A model generated the notes under the pieces. The model saw only the letters and a list, made by a program, of their open reading frames with translations, searched no databases and had not been told where the DNA came from. A stretch of 64,000 bases of DNA, from positions 374,236,114 through 374,300,113 of the forward strand of contig CM077676.1 of assembly GCA_039707655.1 (NCBI GenBank). Reading direction: 5' to 3'. The stretch comes from Elymus sibiricus. Its lineage: Eukaryota > Streptophyta > Magnoliopsida > Poales > Poaceae. Shown here piece by piece: positions 44,322 to 56,700 of this stretch (position 1 is its first letter; every line of letters starts with the position of its first letter). Made by a program: the position numbers and the translations under genes.

Positions 44322-45162
44322 ATGGCTCGCAATATGTTAAACTAGCCCCTATGTTAGAGAAAGAAAAGCTGGCTGCTAATGGTGGAAACTATGCGGATTG
44401 GATCCGGAACCTGAGATTTGTTCTCAGGAGTGCTAAGAAGGAGTATGTGCTGGATCAGCCCCTGGGTGATGCTCCCAGAAAGGATGCAACACCAGAAGAA
44501 GTTGCTGCTTACGCTACTCGTAGTGATGACTACGATTCAGTCCAGTGCCTCATGTTAACTTGCATGGATCCTGAACTACAGAAGCATTTTGAATGATCTA
44601 TGACTCAATTGGGTCACTGGAAGTTCTATACGAGAAGTAGGCAAGGATCGAATGTTTTGAATTAACTAAGGCCTTGATTGAATGCAAGATGAAAGAGGGT
44701 TCCTCAATGAGTGAGCATATAGTAAAGCTTGCTGGCTATGTTGATAGACTAGCTTCTCTGGAATTTGGAATTCCGCCGACACTCGGTACAGATATTGTGC
44801 TTGCTTCACTCCCCCCATCTTACGATGGCTTTATCATGAATTACAACATGAATGGGATGGAGAAAAGTGCAAACGAGTTGTTTGCTATGCTCAAAACTGC
44901 GGAAGCTAGAATGCAGAAGAACAAAACAGTGTTGATGGTCAACAAGACCACCAGTTTCAAGAAGAAGGGCAAGTCCAAAAATAAGTAATCTACTGAAGCC
45001 GGTAAGACCGAGTCTCAGAAGAAGAACAAGGGCAGAGCCTCTAAAGAGACTGAATGTTTCTACTGCAAGCAGAAGGGACACTGGAAGCGTAACTGCAAGA
45101 AGTATTTGGCAAATAAGAAGAATGGTTCTTCCGGTAAAGGCATAATCATTATACAAAGTTAA
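44322..45162 (+). pseudogene. gag: Copia gag, frameshifted
   Basis: The start is ATG at 44322 (MARNMLN), after which one base seems lost and the frame shifts. The following blocks are typical Angela-group capsid: LAPMLEKEKLAANGGNYADW, VLRSAKKEYVLDQPLGDAP, LMLTCMDPELQKHFE and, in another frame, LASLPPSYDGFIMNYNMNGM. A CCHC zinc knuckle follows at about 45054-45095 (CFYCKQKGHWKRNC). Stops are present at 44596 and 44988. The intact protein forms the particle and binds genomic RNA. With several frameshifts it cannot be made here. Confidence 0.88.
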
Positions 45163-47747
45163 TGTTATTCTACTTGTGAATTTTTGTATGTCATGAATAT
45201 TTGATACTGATCAGTTGCTCTCATTTTGCAAACTGATGCAGGGACTACAAAGAGCTCACAAGGAGAGAAGAAATGAAGCCGTGATACAAGTCGGGAATGG
45301 TGATGGGATCACTAATTGAAGACTGTCAAAGTCATGTCTTTAGTTTCAAGATTTATCTTAGAACTAAAATAATAGTTATTTTTGCTTCGAAGTTATGTAA
45401 TGCATTATCCTATGGGTTATGCGATGGATATTCTTATAAGTTTTAAATAATAGTTGTTCATATTATTATGAGAATATGTTTTTGATTAAACCTCTGTTTT
45501 GTGATGGTTTATTCATGATAAATCTTGAAGTTTGTGATCTATAACATTAAACATAAACGTCTTGAGAAGAATGATAAAACCACTTATGTGTGGCACTGCT
45601 TAGTTATATCGGATAATTGATCTTCATAGAGATGAAGTATAAAAGTCTTTTATTTGAATTGCCTGAATACATTATGATATGTAAAGTCCGATGGATATAA
45701 CAAGGTGCAGTGAATATTTATACTTCATCAATGTTATGAGTAAATATGATTTACTTGATAAAACATAAGAACTGAAATATTTGAAATAGTCCAAAGAAAT
45801 TTAGGATGAAGATATAAAATAATTATGATGAAAGATAAAATGATTCTTCTTTCATGAAGAAATATATCTAAGTAATAAGTTTAGCAAGCAATTGAACAAT
45901 TGTGGAATTATTATTACCGATCTGATCTTATTAAAATTTTGGGGATTTGTAGATGAAACAACATAATATTCACTAAACAGATGCACCATCTAAAAGTCTG
46001 ATAAAACTATAAAGAGTTATAGAATATGTTAGATCAATGCTAAAGGACAAAATGTTTGTCATAAAATATTTTTTGAGAAAAGGTTTACTCGTTAAAAGAG
46101 TAAGTGGGAGGATGATATAGCTTATTGAGATTATTGAATCTCTGGCTTAAGTTATTACAAGATTAAACCAGAAGTGCCCTGGAAGTATTTTATTGAAAAA
46201 CTAAGCAAAGAAACTACTACATTAGATGTGGAGCTTCAGTTAAGACTGTAACAAAATGCAAAGGTCAGAAAAGATTAGCGAATCTACTAAATAATTCATC
46301 TTAGAAGAAGATGAAACCTGCGCACTACGAGGAAGCAGTGATGGCGCCCAGCTAAAGAGGTATTACTTAATTCATTGAAATCCAAAGTGAAGTCCATATG
46401 CAAGGAACAAGTTTAGAACTTGGAGAAACCTTTAGAAGGTGTATAAATGGATCTTCGATTATTCATGGATAATGATCCTAAAATAAAAGTTTTACAAAAG
46501 AGTTTTGTAGGAATGGAAGAGTTGATATTATCAAATCTTCGTATTTTAGTAGCAATACTAAAAGTATGAATGGATTACAATGGTAAGTGTTATATATTAT
46601 TGGTACATAACAAACAAAACTGTTTTTGAAAGGAGTTCAAAAGGATGTATATAAGATACAACCAAATGGTTTTATCAAGAATACCGGAATGATATAAATA
46701 TTTCAAGCTATGAGTATGATTTGAAATAAAATATCAAATAGCTGGAATTTGATAAAGTAATTGGAGAATTTGGAATTTATCAAGAATCTTATGGATACAA
46801 GAAGTTTAGTGGGAGCTCTATGACATGTCTGATCTTACATATGTATGACATATCACTTGATCAAAATAATATAAAGTATATTAGCACAAAAGATTAAAAT
46901 CATATTTCTAAAAGAACTTAGAATTATTCAATGAAAATCGATATAGATAGATTGATACATCTGATTATGCTTAGACATGTACTATGACAAAGTTTTAAAG
47001 AAGTTTAAAAGGAGAAAAAAGTTTTCTCAAAAATGTCACATAGCATAAACATTGTGCAGAAATCAATAGTTGATAAGCATGTGTGGATGAATAGAGTTCA
47101 ATTTACTTCAGAGATTGAATTCATCATGTATGCTATTAAATGTACAAAGCCATATGTTTCGTATAAACTAATTATTAATTGTAAGTACCATAGTGATCCT
47201 AGGGAGGTTCATTAGGGTGACTGCTTCTAAGATTCAGTACCTCAGTTGGACGAAGGTTTTATATCTTGTCTATAGAGGAGACGAAGAAATTGTTGTAAAT
47301 AGTTACACAAATTGTTTGGTGTAAAGGTTACGCAAGACAAACTTCATGACTGATATGAATTAACTATCGGGCTATAATTTTGAAATAGTTTTCAGAAACG
47401 AACATAAATTGTGTATCTATAAATGATATAGATTGAGGCTTGAGAAGTCTTCAATAGAATATAATCTGGATCAATAAAAGGTTTATTAATAGATTGTGGT
47501 GTAGTTCCAAATATATATTAACTATATGGAGATATAGTGTCACTATAAAATGGACTATATAGAGATATAGTGTTACCATTAAAGTGACATAAAGCATTAG
47601 ATAGAAAACCAGATATTACCAACGCAAATAACATTAGGATTTGAGGAGTATCAGACCCAGTGACAAAGGCTTTACCACTAGCAAAGCATGAGCAACACAA
47701 GATAGCCATATGTGTTAGAAAACATGCAACTAGATTATTGACTCTAG
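45163..47747 (+). pseudogene. pol: Copia pol remnant, AT-rich and shortened
   Basis: Only pieces are recognisable. Around 46325-46440 a stretch resembles the start of reverse transcriptase (YEEAVMAPS, then material like a decayed KSEV.S...NQVW). At 47130-47215 MYAIKCTKPYVSY resembles the region before RNase H. Protease and integrase motifs were not found. At 2.6 kb the region is well short of an intact pol of about 4 kb, so deletions as well as stops have occurred. Confidence 0.65.
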
Positions 47748-47748
47748 T

Positions 47749-47761
47749 GCAAGTGGGAGAC
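47749..47761 (+). other. Copia polypurine tract
   Basis: GCAAGTGGGAGAC directly before the 3' LTR start TGTTGGAAAT, the usual form in Angela-like elements. Confidence 0.85.
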
Positions 47762-48434
47762 TGTTGGAAATATGCCCTGGAGGCAATAATATTTGTATTA
47801 TTATATTTCCATGTTCATAATTATAGAGTTTATGTTCTATGCTATAACTGTTATGATCCTGGAATACGTGTGGATTGATAAACGGTTAAATAAAAGGTTC
47901 CTAGTCTTGCCTTTGGGACTAGATCAAGTGTTGTTGGTGATTACATTTTTCAGATCTTAGGATATCGTTAAGTGTAACGATGATCCTAAAACAACAGTGA
48001 GATTATGACATTGGAAGAACGGTCATATTGAATCGACCCAATCTTGTCTGTTATGAATTGAGTTAATATCGTTTGTAATCAATTGTAATAACACGGAGTG
48101 TTAACGTGTGATTTTGCTCCTTAGACCATGAGAGTATCATGGTCACTTCTTGCCGTACGGTGGGCTTTGGGGTTGCTCAAACGTCACCTGTAACACGGTG
48201 ATCATAACGACAACTTACAGGCTCATCGGAAAATTTGACAAGTAGCCGGATAGCTCGAGAGTGGGATTTTCTCCTTCGACGATGGAGAGATATTCTTAGG
48301 GCCCTCTCGATGTGACGGCATCTATCATCGTCTGGCCAGACACATGTGACTATGTCACGGGGATGCCGGAACACAATAATGAGAAAGAAGAACAAAACCG
48401 GTAACGAGGATTTCGGTATAGTGAGCATGGTGAT
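47762..48434 (+). repeat. Copia 3' LTR, part 1
   Basis: Same start as the 5' LTR (TGTTGGAAATATGCCCT), split after GTGAT at 48434 by the Gypsy element. Confidence 0.9.
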
Positions 48435-48926
48435 TGTCGGTAGTAAAACCGGCAGACCTCGGGGTAGGGGGTCCCGAGATGTGGATCTCGGATCAATGGT
48501 AACAAGGACGAAGGAGACGGTGTTTACCCAGGTTTGGGCCCTCTCGAAGAGGTAATACCCTACGCCCTGCTTTGATTATGTTGATGATGAAGTATCGAGT
48601 ACAAGCTTGATCTACCTCGAGATCGTAAGGAGAAGTCTAACCCTAGGGCTAGGTGGATGGTAATTGTGATTCCGTGTCCTCTACCGGCTAAACCCCCTGG
48701 CTTATATACACGCCAGGTAGGGTATCTAGGGTTACATGGTCGGTATCCAAGGATGCGTATGGAGGCGGCAGGAGATGTCTTGGGGTATACTCCAAGTCTT
48801 CGGCAGATGCAATCTTGATCACGTTGTGGCCTCCGGAGTCCATCTGAATGAGAACGAGGGCCCTCAGGCCCAGCCTAAGGACTATGGGCCGACTAGGTTG
48901 GTACCCCCTAGTCCAGGACACCATCA
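48435..48926 (-). repeat. Gypsy 3' LTR (left copy)
   Basis: Plus-strand start TGTCGGTAGTAAAACCGG, end GGACACCATCA. Includes a TATATAC-type box (48703-48711). Confidence 0.92.
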
Positions 48927-49480
48927 GTAGCCCTTGAACTGGTCTTTGACGCCGAAGACGACATCTTCGAACTTCGGCTCCAGAGTCTTTGGCTCGATAT
49001 ACGTGTTCCTGCTTATTATCTTTAGCTCGGCTTTGAAGTCTTCGATATATCTGACGATTTTTACTCCAGCCCCACTACACGTGGCCTTCAATCCCTGACC
49101 TCGATCACCGTGCCTTCTGGGGAATCGAGTTGCTTTATGGCGAGACGTCGAAGCGTCGGCCTCTTTTACTTATAAATATATAGCCCGGGTCTATGACAAA
49201 GCGCATCTTGACCCTTCTCCACAGTCCATACGAATCCCTCTCTCTACACCCAGTTCCAACCCCGAGAGCTCTGAGCGATGGCCAGCGATGCGGGATCCTC
49301 ACGGTGACCTCATGGCCCCATCAGGGGCGACTGGGGGAGCTGCTCCGTCACGCGTCTCCACCTAGGGCGTCTAGCCACCCAAGGTATCTGCCAGATTCAA
49401 ATCTGACCTCCACTCGCTCGGGGTTAACCATCGCGGATGGGTAGGCACACGCCGAGAGCCACCCTACCCCTCACGGGGAT

Positions 49481-52175
49481 GAGTGGGTATGCTTCGTTTC
49501 TTTTCTCCTTCGCGGCCTGGGATTTCCCATTAATCCCTTCCTCCAGTGCTTGCTTGAATTTTATGGGCTACAACTCCACCACCTCACCCCCAATTCAATC
49601 TTACACATCGCGGGGTTCGTTGCCCTCTGCGAAATGCACCTCGGATGCGAGGCACACTTCGGGCTATGGCGGAGGTATTTTTGTATAGTACCCTGCTCCC
49701 CAACCGGGGCGCTATTTGAAGTGGGCGCAGCCGAGGTCTGTCGTATTGATGGGACCAGCTACCCATCGGGTACCCCCCGAGAGGATTCTGACATCTGGCC
49801 GTTCGAGTGGTTTTACATAGATGATGTTCCACTGTTTGATCCAGTTCAGCCCGGGCTCCCAGCATACTCCTCGGAGCCCCCGAAGAAGCGCTACAGCTGG
49901 AGACCCAGGAGCATTGCTCAGGAGGACGATGCCAACATAGTCCGCCTGGCAGCACAAGTGAAGCGGCTGTCCGACACCGGCCTCACCATTATAGATGTAA
50001 TGGCAACGATGATCAAATGAAGATTCCAACCACTCCATCAACACCAACACCTGTTGTGCATGTAAAACGAAACCGATGATGCCCCCCGATCGATAAAGGA
50101 GGATCTCGACGAACAGGCAGCCTTCGGGACCGCACCGGCTGGTATCTACCAGGGCTCAGTGGAGGATTTTGCGAGACGGCAGTTCCGAGACGGGCTGTCT
50201 TGTTATAACCCTGCCGATATAGTAAGTTCTCCTGGATTTTCTTGTCTATCCAAGCCGTTTCACGTTTAACTTTTTTGAACGACCTTTTACTGGGTCTGGA
50301 CAGAGATGTAGACTATGGGTCGAGGCGTTAAGCAGCCCCGCGCCCGAACCCGAGGTACATCGTCGAGCGGAGGACCCGTCTTCCATGAAGATGAAGAACT
50401 ATCCCTTATATACGAGGAGGGGAAGTTCTATATGGAGAGCCTTGACGGCTCAAGGGTAGCTGTCGCCCCCGACGTACCGGGGATGTGGCCGGCCTCATCG
50501 GTAAAGCCCCTTACTTCGACTCGAAAGAGAGCTTCTCGTCCTGGGGCCCCAAGTCCTCTGACTTCCTCTCCAAAGGGACGACGCTCAAAACGTTCATGCG
50601 GAGAACCAACCCCTCAAAGGACCCCTCCGCTAGAGACACGCGGAGCTCGGGCCCCAGCGGTAACCGTGGAGGCAGGCCGAGGTGCTCCCTCCATCCACAG
50701 GTAATATCCTTGCTATTGTATTCCAGAGAACAGAGTCCCGGATTTCAATTCTTTTGATCTATTTGCAGGTAGTCTACTCCTCCTCCATTAAAGGCGGATA
50801 CAAGAGACGAGGGGACCTCGGCTCCAGGCAGTGGTGCGGGGCCTCTTCCCACCTTGGGAGATACTCCCGAGGTGTCCCAGCCAGAAGATTCAAGGTACTG
50901 CTTGGCCACCCCGTCCGAGGTTGAGAGCGCCATGAACCACCGAAGCCGGAAGGCGTCACTACAGAATTCTGCCTTTACGAGTCAGGAGTTCAATGCCCTA
51001 AGTTCGGTGGACGCATACCTCGGCGTGACCCGTTCTCTCTTTGAGAAGGCAGTGGGTGTTTTATCACAAGGTTTGCAGGTAAGGCCCCACCTAAGTTTTC
51101 TTTAGAGATTCCTTGCGCTTGCCATAATTTGTTTGCTTGAAGGCAAACTAAATTGTCGAACATGGAAGTATCCCCTAAGGCTCGATAAGGGCACTAGCGA
51201 CCGTGTTGAGGCTTGTAAGTGAAAAGGACTTGTGCCTTTGACAGGGTGCGCGGGAGAAGAATGAGCACCTTGTCGAGGTACTCTCCCGGACGGAAGGGAA
51301 ATTGAACGCTGCTCTAACCGAGGTAGAGCACGTGAAAACCTTCACGAGAGAATCGCACGGTAAGTGCTTCCATTTTACATGGTATTCTTGTGTTGAAAAT
51401 CCTTGGGTTATGTAACAACTTGATGTATTGTAGCAGCGGAAGCCCTTGGCCATCTAGAAAGGGATCTTAAACAAGCCCGTGAAGAGTTGCTCTATACAGA
51501 GTCGCAGCGGCAGGCTAGCCAGCATGTATTATCCCAAAGGAGGGAAGATTCGAACGCGCTAAAGGGGGAGAATGCCCGACAGGCTCAGGAGATTGAGACC
51601 CTGAAAGCTCAACTGGCCGCTGCCGAGGTGAAGAACTGACAAACAAGTGAAGCAATATTTGGTAACCTTTTTGTTTCCATTTGAAGATGGTTTCCTGGTC
51701 GTATGATTGCTCTCGAGTTGGTCGGTAGGCTAATATTTGATTCCTGGCAGCTTCCTTAACCGGTCAGCCCTTGGAAGCCCCTAGCCTATTGCCAGAGGAC
51801 GTCGCAACTCGTCTGGCCAAGGTGCATGAAAGCGCATGGACGTTGATGAAGGTGGTGTTTAAGGCTTTATGGCCCGAGGAGGAACATGTTCCCGAAGACA
51901 TGGCAGTCCTTGCCGAGCGTCTTAAGAGAGCTCGGCGCCGGATTCAAGCCTGGAAGGTATCGGCGTGCCGTGAAGGAGCGAGGGAGGCCTGGGCCATGGT
52001 CAAGACATGGTACACCGGCGTGGATACATCGCACCTAGCCGAGGTAGGGCCCATGGGGCTTGGCGGGGAAGAAATCCCCACCAGCCTGGTGTACGAAAAT
52101 GTCATGCCTGCGGCTCGCTTTTCTCAGAAAGATTATGCCCTAGATACCTTAATAGATGGACTAGACCGAGCGTAG
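49481..52175 (+). pseudogene. Antisense ORF of the Gypsy element (Transposase_28-like, multi-exon)
   Basis: It runs opposite to gag-pol. The first exon (ATG at 49481, MSGYASFLFS) encodes the domain known as putative gypsy-type transposon/Transposase_28, with FYGLQLHHLTPNSILHIAGF and CEMHLGCEAHFGLW. A frameshift lies near 49556. GT-AG introns are visible on the plus strand at about 50222-50303, 50701-50768, 51079-51244, 51360-51433 and 51662-51750. Middle exons are charged and basic (KGRRSKRS). Later exons are coiled coil (LGHLERDLKQAREELLYTES). The last exon encodes VATRLAKVHESAWTLM and ACREGAREAWAMVKTWYTGV and ends at 52175. A TGA near 51638 stops the coiled-coil exon. The role is unknown despite the domain name; regulation of or assistance to the element is speculation. 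Confidence 0.78.
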
Positions 52176-52395
52176 TTGAATTTTTGTATGACTCTATGTA
52201 TCAAAGTACTTTACGTCATGAATCAATCTACGCATCCAAACCCTGTCAACCAGCCATCGGCTTCGACCTCCTCGTCCATTGGCCGAGGAGTGTCCCTTAC
52301 TACTGGCCGAACTAGTCGGACCAGATACTTCGGGTGACCAGGCAATCCGGCTATATGGTTCAAAATACAAGAGTGGGGCAAAGAGTTATGTTATA

Positions 52396-52728
52396 TTAGT
52401 TTTTGACGTAAGAAACATCCTCCAAGAAAAATAGTTCTTCCAACAGTTCCTTTTCCTGGGTAATTGTGCTGAGCACTTGTGTCCGAAGACGAATGACCTC
52501 GGGGGTAAAGCCCCTGGTCGGGGTGTAAAAGACCCATTCCACTGTATTCCTATGTCGTGGCCGACCAATTTGTACATTTAAGACCGCTAGCTTTCGGCTT
52601 TGTCCGTCTGAGGTACTGCTCCGGGTGACCCGGGAGTAACAATCACAGCGGTGCTCCCTTTGCCCTTTAGCCAAATAATCGGGAACGTAAAGGGCAAACA
52701 CAGGAGCCGGGCAACCCAGCTTGGCCAA
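52396..52728 (-). other. Unrecognised open frame in the Gypsy 3' region
   Basis: 110 codons on the minus strand, including VFALYVPDYLAKGQRE and HRNTVEWVFYTPTRGFTP. It lies between integrase and the antisense ORF, in element sense. I recognise no domain. It may be spacer sequence that happens to be open. Confidence 0.3.
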
Positions 52729-52944
52729 ATCTTAAGTCAAATTTGGTGCATATGTTGGCTTTACGGGCGATAGGATAAAGGGAGTGGAAAAGACGCATGT
52801 TATAAAGAACGTGCGGTATGTTGACATGGCCCGGAGGGAAAGACATGTAAAGATGTCACCGAGGTGGGCCGAGGGCAAAATAATGTTGGATGCAAAAAAA
52901 GAAAAAGTATGTACATGGGAAGATGATGCTCAAGTTTTTATCCA

Positions 52945-53783
52945 TAGAAGCGCCGAAGTAGCGCGGCATTCCAGGGGTTGGGCTCTAAACGTCCGTCCAT
53001 TGGATCTCAGGTCCGATAGGCACCTCCAACTAGGATCTGGTCAATGATGAATGGCCCATCCCATTTGGGTGAAAGTTTATGTTTCTGCTTCTCTGGGTGG
53101 CACCTCATGACCAGATCCCCTATATTGAACTCCTTTGCGCGGACTTCCCTATTATGGTAGCGTCTCGCTTGCTGCTGATAAATTGCAGAGCGCGCCCTGG
53201 CTACGTTGCGTTCTTCTTCCAAGGTGTCCAAGGCATCCTGTTGATCTAGCTCGGCCTCCCGTTCCTCATACATGTGTACCCGAGGTGCGTCATGTATTAT
53301 GTCGCAGGGGAGTACCGCCTCGGCACCGTATACCATGAAAAATGGGGTGTACCCCGTAGATCGATTTGGTGTAGTGCGTAAACCCCACAGGACGGAATCG
53401 AGTTCCTCCACCCATTTGCAGTCCGCCTCTTTAAGGGAGCATATTAGCCTTGGCTTGATGCCGCTGAGGATTAGTCCGTTGGCGCATTCTACCTGCCCGT
53501 TTGACTGCGGGTGGTAGACTGATGCGTAGTCCAGCTTTATGCCCATCTTTGCGCACCATTCTTTCACCTCTTTGGCAGTGAAGTTTGTCCCGTTGTCCAT
53601 TATAATGCTATGAGGGATACCGTAATAATGCACCACTCCGGAAACAAACTCAATTACTGGGACTGCCCCTACCGAGGTGACTGGTTTTGCTTCGATCCAT
53701 TTTGTGAACTTGTCTACCATGACAAGTAGATATTTATTTTTTCGTGATCCTCCCTTGAGTAGGCCGACCATGTCGAGCCCCCA
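52945..53783 (-). pseudogene. pol: Integrase core and C-terminus of the Gypsy element
   Basis: Minus strand from the CACTA junction. It contains WGLDMVG with the first catalytic Asp, VMVDKFTKWIEAKPV, SIIMDNGTNFT with the second Asp, and YHPQSNGQVE with the Glu, which completes the D,D-35-E set. Then come WGLRTTPNRSTGYTPFFMVY, the C-terminal PKWDGPFII and, after a frame break at 53007, LEPNPWNA near 52960-52980. The enzyme inserts element DNA into the genome. The N-terminal part is at 57897-58307. Confidence 0.9.
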
Positions 53784-56700
53784 CACTACTGCAGGAATGA
53801 CTAGCAGTGGCGGGTGCAAAATGGGCATTAGTGGCGGGCTAGTGGCCCAGGCAAGCCAGCCACTGACCTCCCGCCACTGCTAAAAGGCCACCAGTGACGG
53901 GCATGAAGTAGCACCCGCCACTCCTAAATGGGTGCACCATAGCAAGGATGCACCATAGCAGATGCACCACTGGCGAGCACAGTGCTCTACCCGCCACTGC
54001 TAGCAATTTTCGGATTTAAAAAAAAATGCAGGTACTGTACTGTTATGTACATTACACAGTACAGTTCATGGAATATATATTGTTCACATCACATAAATAG
54101 AGCATATAGGCTGGCATCCAGTGCACAAATTTACATACATCATCATCAATTTACAGATTTACATAGGCTTGCACAGAAATCATCAATGTTCTAAATCGAC
54201 AAGAAAGAAAATTGGAAGAATGCCAGGGCTGAATAGGGTAGGCGTTGCTCCTCCTAGTAGCCTTCTGCTCAACCATTCTTTCCTGATTGGATCTCACTTG
54301 CAAAATAAAAAATAATAAGAAATCATGCAAGTATATCATAACCATAAACACTCAGAGGACTGCACTTGGAACACATCGCTTGCATTATAAGGTAGAAAGG
54401 ACCAGTGTTTGGAAGAAAACAAAGCAATAAACTAGAAGGATATTGTTATGACTTAGCAATGTATAAACCCAGTTGCAACAACACCATGAGCAGTACAAGA
54501 GATACCAGTAAAGGAACTATGAACGCAAGGATTTGGGCAAACCCAAATTTGAAAGGAGTACATGACCAGAGCATAACCACAAGTGCTAACAAGTCATGGA
54601 CATCACCAATTCCATCCAAACTAGTCCATAAGCTACTATATATATATATATATATAGTGCCAAACAGTGACCAACTACCCCAATAGTAACAACAGTGCAA
54701 CCTTTCTAAATCTAGCATCACACTAATTTAATGAGCACATTCGAAAACATAGGATGTAGAGTACTGAAAGGATTTTCCACAAAAAAGGAGTACTGAAAGA
54801 ATAATTACATGTATGTACAGAAAACAAAATGGCCTTCCATCAAGCATATAACCATTTACTGTACCAATTTTGTTTTCAATTTTTGATTCATCAACCTACA
54901 TGATTCTTGTCCTATACGGGTACCAATTTATTAGGATAACAATCGTCACCTAGCAGGATTATTAGTAGTAGCCGTGTAGGTTATCAACCAGTCCTGATAC
55001 TATATTCGAAGCAATGGAAATCTAAAGGCTCGACATGAGCCTTTTGTGATCAATCGAATCAAACTAGGACACAACACAACAAAGTGTAAACAAAAAACTG
55101 GGTATAGTCAACATATATCCATCTCCAGACAAGGGTAATTCAACAATAACACATGGCATTGGCTAAATCCAGCAAAATAAATGAGAGAGAAGAAAGGGGG
55201 ATGATACCCTTGATAAGCACCATGGTGTCGGCACTTGGGTCGGAGCAGCAGCGGGATAGCGGCATCCAGGGAAGAGGCACATGGAGCAGCGTCCTGACAA
55301 GAGGCACACGGTTGTCTGTTGAAACAAAAAAATATGCTTTAGTAACGTGTGATAAATTTCAGAACCAAGGACTATTAAAAATGAATTGAACAACTGAAAA
55401 TGATTAGATAAAGTATAATTAGAAAGTTTCCCAGCTTGTCCTTCATACTGATAAAGTTTTGTTCACCATTTCTTAAGCTATACAAAGTTGAAGATGTGTA
55501 ATTCGGCTCAATTTCAATAGTGCAGCCAAGTAAAAAGCTTTTGGCACCAACACCATGCAAATGTTTCAAATGAGAAAGGACAAAGAGAGCTATCAAAATA
55601 GGAACGCTTCTATGCGATGCTCTATTGGATACAAAAAATGGAAAGTAACTTCAGGAATTTATCAAGTTTTAAACGGTACTATTGTGCTTTGTTAATTTCG
55701 GTGCTTGTATTTGGTTAACCTGACCAGGTAGCAACATTGAGGCCAATAAAAAGCACTATTGTGTCATCTATAATTAGTACTCAGGAGCATGTATAATAAA
55801 GAAGGGGATACATTCGGAATTTCAGACTGTGTAAACAAAATCACACTAGTAGTAGTACAAGATCACTAGTAGTGTGTAAACAAAATCACACTAGTAGTAG
55901 TACTAAATATCATATATTTTTATATTCTCCTCCAAAGAACATGAAAGCTCAATGATCAATGTACATAATAACAAGCAAGGAATGGAGGGAGAAAAGGGTC
56001 ACCGCTGTTGTAGTCGAAGCTGCAGAGCTACGTGCGCCCCTCCTCCTGCTGCTCCTCGAGCAGGACAAGTCCAGCGGCTGTTGGGCTGCTCGAACTGCAG
56101 CTGCACCTTCTTCTAGAACTGGATGTTAACCAGGTCTGGCTGTGCGCTCTCTTGCCGTCGTAGTCGTCTCCGCACCATGGTGATCTGCAGCAAAGACGTG
56201 GATAGGAGGAGAAGGCGGATCTCGGCACTCTCAATCACAAACACATACATTAATCTAGGATTTTTCTCACTGTCAATCACACTAGTAGCAGTTGAGAACA
56301 CTCACAATAAACTAGGAAATTTGCAGCTAGATCTGGGTACACACCCAAAAGGTCAACACACAGCTCGATATTTCTCTTTGGTAACTTCCATCTACACACA
56401 ATTTTCAGTTCACAAATATATCATCATCTAAATTCCATACAAATTCAATCTAGAAAATGGCAGTAGCAATTTATGGACAGATCACAATTTTAGACAATAG
56501 CACTAGAATAGACAGTAGAGCATGCCTCCAACAGAAATAGAACAAGATAAAATAATTGACAAGCTCACATACGGAAGGCTACAGTTTCCTATAGATCAAT
56601 TAAACTACTAGCTAGCTTGGTTGCTTCTTTGAGCTAGCTTACACGCATGTCTAAAACTCCTGGTGAATTGATCTAGGGATCAAAACCCAACATCTCATTG

